Shown here piece by piece: positions 52,818 to 53,254 of a DNA stretch of 53,254 nucleotides; position 1 is the stretch's first letter; every line of letters starts with the position of its first letter. The stretch covers positions 1 to 53,254 of IMG/VR virus record IMGVR_UViG_3300048686_001049. The stretch is one strand, 5' to 3'. Below the pieces are notes generated by a model. The model saw only the letters and a list, made by a program, of their open reading frames with translations, did not search any database and was not told the origin of the DNA. Source of the stretch: a virus. The position numbers and the translations under genes were made by a program.

Positions 52818-52999
52818 GAGATAAATTCACTGTAGGCTACTCGTGGTTCGCTGACATCTATTGTTATGAACACGGTCATTCACTATCTGACACTGACCCC
52901 GAAGGCAACGAGAAGCACCCTATCGCAACTTGGCACATAGCAGAATTGCTTGAACATAGTTGCGCTGAGTGTGGCTTAGCAGTAGAGGAGTGGAAATAA
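52814..52999 (+). CDS. 61-aa Cys/His-rich protein (GTG start)
   Basis: AGGAG lies eight bases before the GTG at 52814, which overlaps the previous stop (GTGA). CYEHGHSLSDTD and HSCAEC give C/H and CxxC pairs, a plausible zinc finger. Unknown function. Confidence 0.6.
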   Translation: MRDKFTVGYSWFADIYCYEHGHSLSDTDPEGNEKHPIATWHIAELLEHSCAECGLAVEEWK

Positions 53000-53254
53000 A
53001 CGAGCAACTACTGACCCCAAAAAATACGATTACAGAAAAAGCCCGAACTAAAAAAATACGATTACAGAAAAAGCCCGAACTAAAAAAATACGGTTAGGTA
53101 TTTTCTCAACTAAAATTTTCCAAAGTCCGAAATGGAAAAAAGGGGTTAGGCTATGGGTAGCCTACGGGTATCACCAACTAGACATCTGTAGAACTAACCG
53201 ATATGATGAATACAATTCAAGAAGCAACCAACAAAACCAAAAAAGGGGATAGTC
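53000..53254 (+). promoter_or_regulatory. Repeat-rich intergenic region with promoter copy 3; next gene lies beyond window
   Basis: A 32-base tandem repeat (53019-53092, two full units plus 11 bases, unit AAAAAATACGATTACAG then AAAAAGCCCGAACT) is followed by GGCTATGGGTA and GCCTACGGGTA (53149-53170), a variant of the 11-bp pair at 52488. Then come TAGACA (53179-53184), 17 bases, TATGAT (53202-53207). AAAAAAGGGGATA at the edge is the ribosome site of a gene that starts outside. Confidence 0.75.
53019..53092 (+). repeat. 32-bp tandem repeat, about 2.3 copies
   Basis: Units at 53019-53049 (one A shorter) and 53050-53081, with a partial copy to 53092. Possible iterons or a slippage product. Confidence 0.9.

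Noticed and set aside
53203-53254. ATG-started frame running off the right edge
   Set aside because: Its ATG overlaps the -10 hexamer of promoter copy 3 and has no ribosome site; the ribosome site near 53245 points to a gene starting beyond the window.
52429-53254. CRISPR array
   Set aside because: Repeats are tandem or paired near promoters, with no regular unique spacers and no cas genes.

Overview
The window looks like an internal slice of a large, AT-rich, tailed-phage genome infecting an actinobacterium, most plausibly a low-GC aquatic one. The actinobacterial link rests on a WhiB-type iron-sulfur regulator, a class II (B12) ribonucleotide reductase, actinobacterial-style leaderless or GTG/TTG starts, and a holin-like protein and lipoprotein of a type common in freshwater/marine actinophages. 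An HK97-fold major capsid protein identifies it as a Caudoviricetes-type virus. Portal, large terminase and tail genes are not seen, so they must lie outside. The first gene is already open at base 1 and the last promoter has no gene before the right edge.

Layout. (1) 1-24.3 kb, plus strand: virion genes. Two giant proteins (over 2660 and 2649 aa) flank an acidic PepSY-like protein. They are followed by small linked genes, two more modular proteins and the major capsid gene, closed by a strong terminator. (2) 24.4-28.7 kb, plus: thermonuclease, holin-like protein, lipoprotein, small membrane and Cys-rich proteins, a virion-type repeat protein and a 3Fe-4S ferredoxin. (3) 28.8-32.9 kb, minus: nucleotide metabolism and accessory genes (Fe/2-oxoglutarate oxygenase, tRNA-Arg, ribonucleotide reductase). 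(4) 32.9-36.7 kb, plus: WhiB, primase-helicase and DNA-binding proteins. (5) 36.8-44 kb, plus: a third giant protein of 2403 aa. (6) 44-51.7 kb: SSB (minus), lysozyme-like protein, nuclease, tRNA-Ile2, HNH endonuclease and many small proteins. (7) 51.7-53.25 kb: repeat-rich DNA with three copies of one promoter type driving very small genes.

The striking system is the set of giant proteins. The first and third are chains of unrelated domains: ArdC-like antirestriction, SF1 helicase, KTSC-like, DEDDh exonuclease, ADP-ribosyltransferase-like, GNAT, helix-turn-helix arrays and zincin peptidases. The domains are separated by a recurrent linker, consensus [KR]LSSG[KR]. I count 26 exact LSSG sites: 14 in protein one, 10 in protein three, 1 each in two capsid-region proteins. 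They are written with all six Leu and all six Ser codons, so the amino acids, not the DNA, are conserved. The domain content matches the known 'polyvalent protein' theme, large multidomain proteins thought to enter the host with phage DNA. My inference is that these are polyproteins cut at LSSG into many small effectors during virion maturation or after entry. One cassette in the third protein lies between two 95-bp direct repeats exactly 1077 bp (359 codons) apart, so whole LSSG-bounded modules can be gained or lost in frame.
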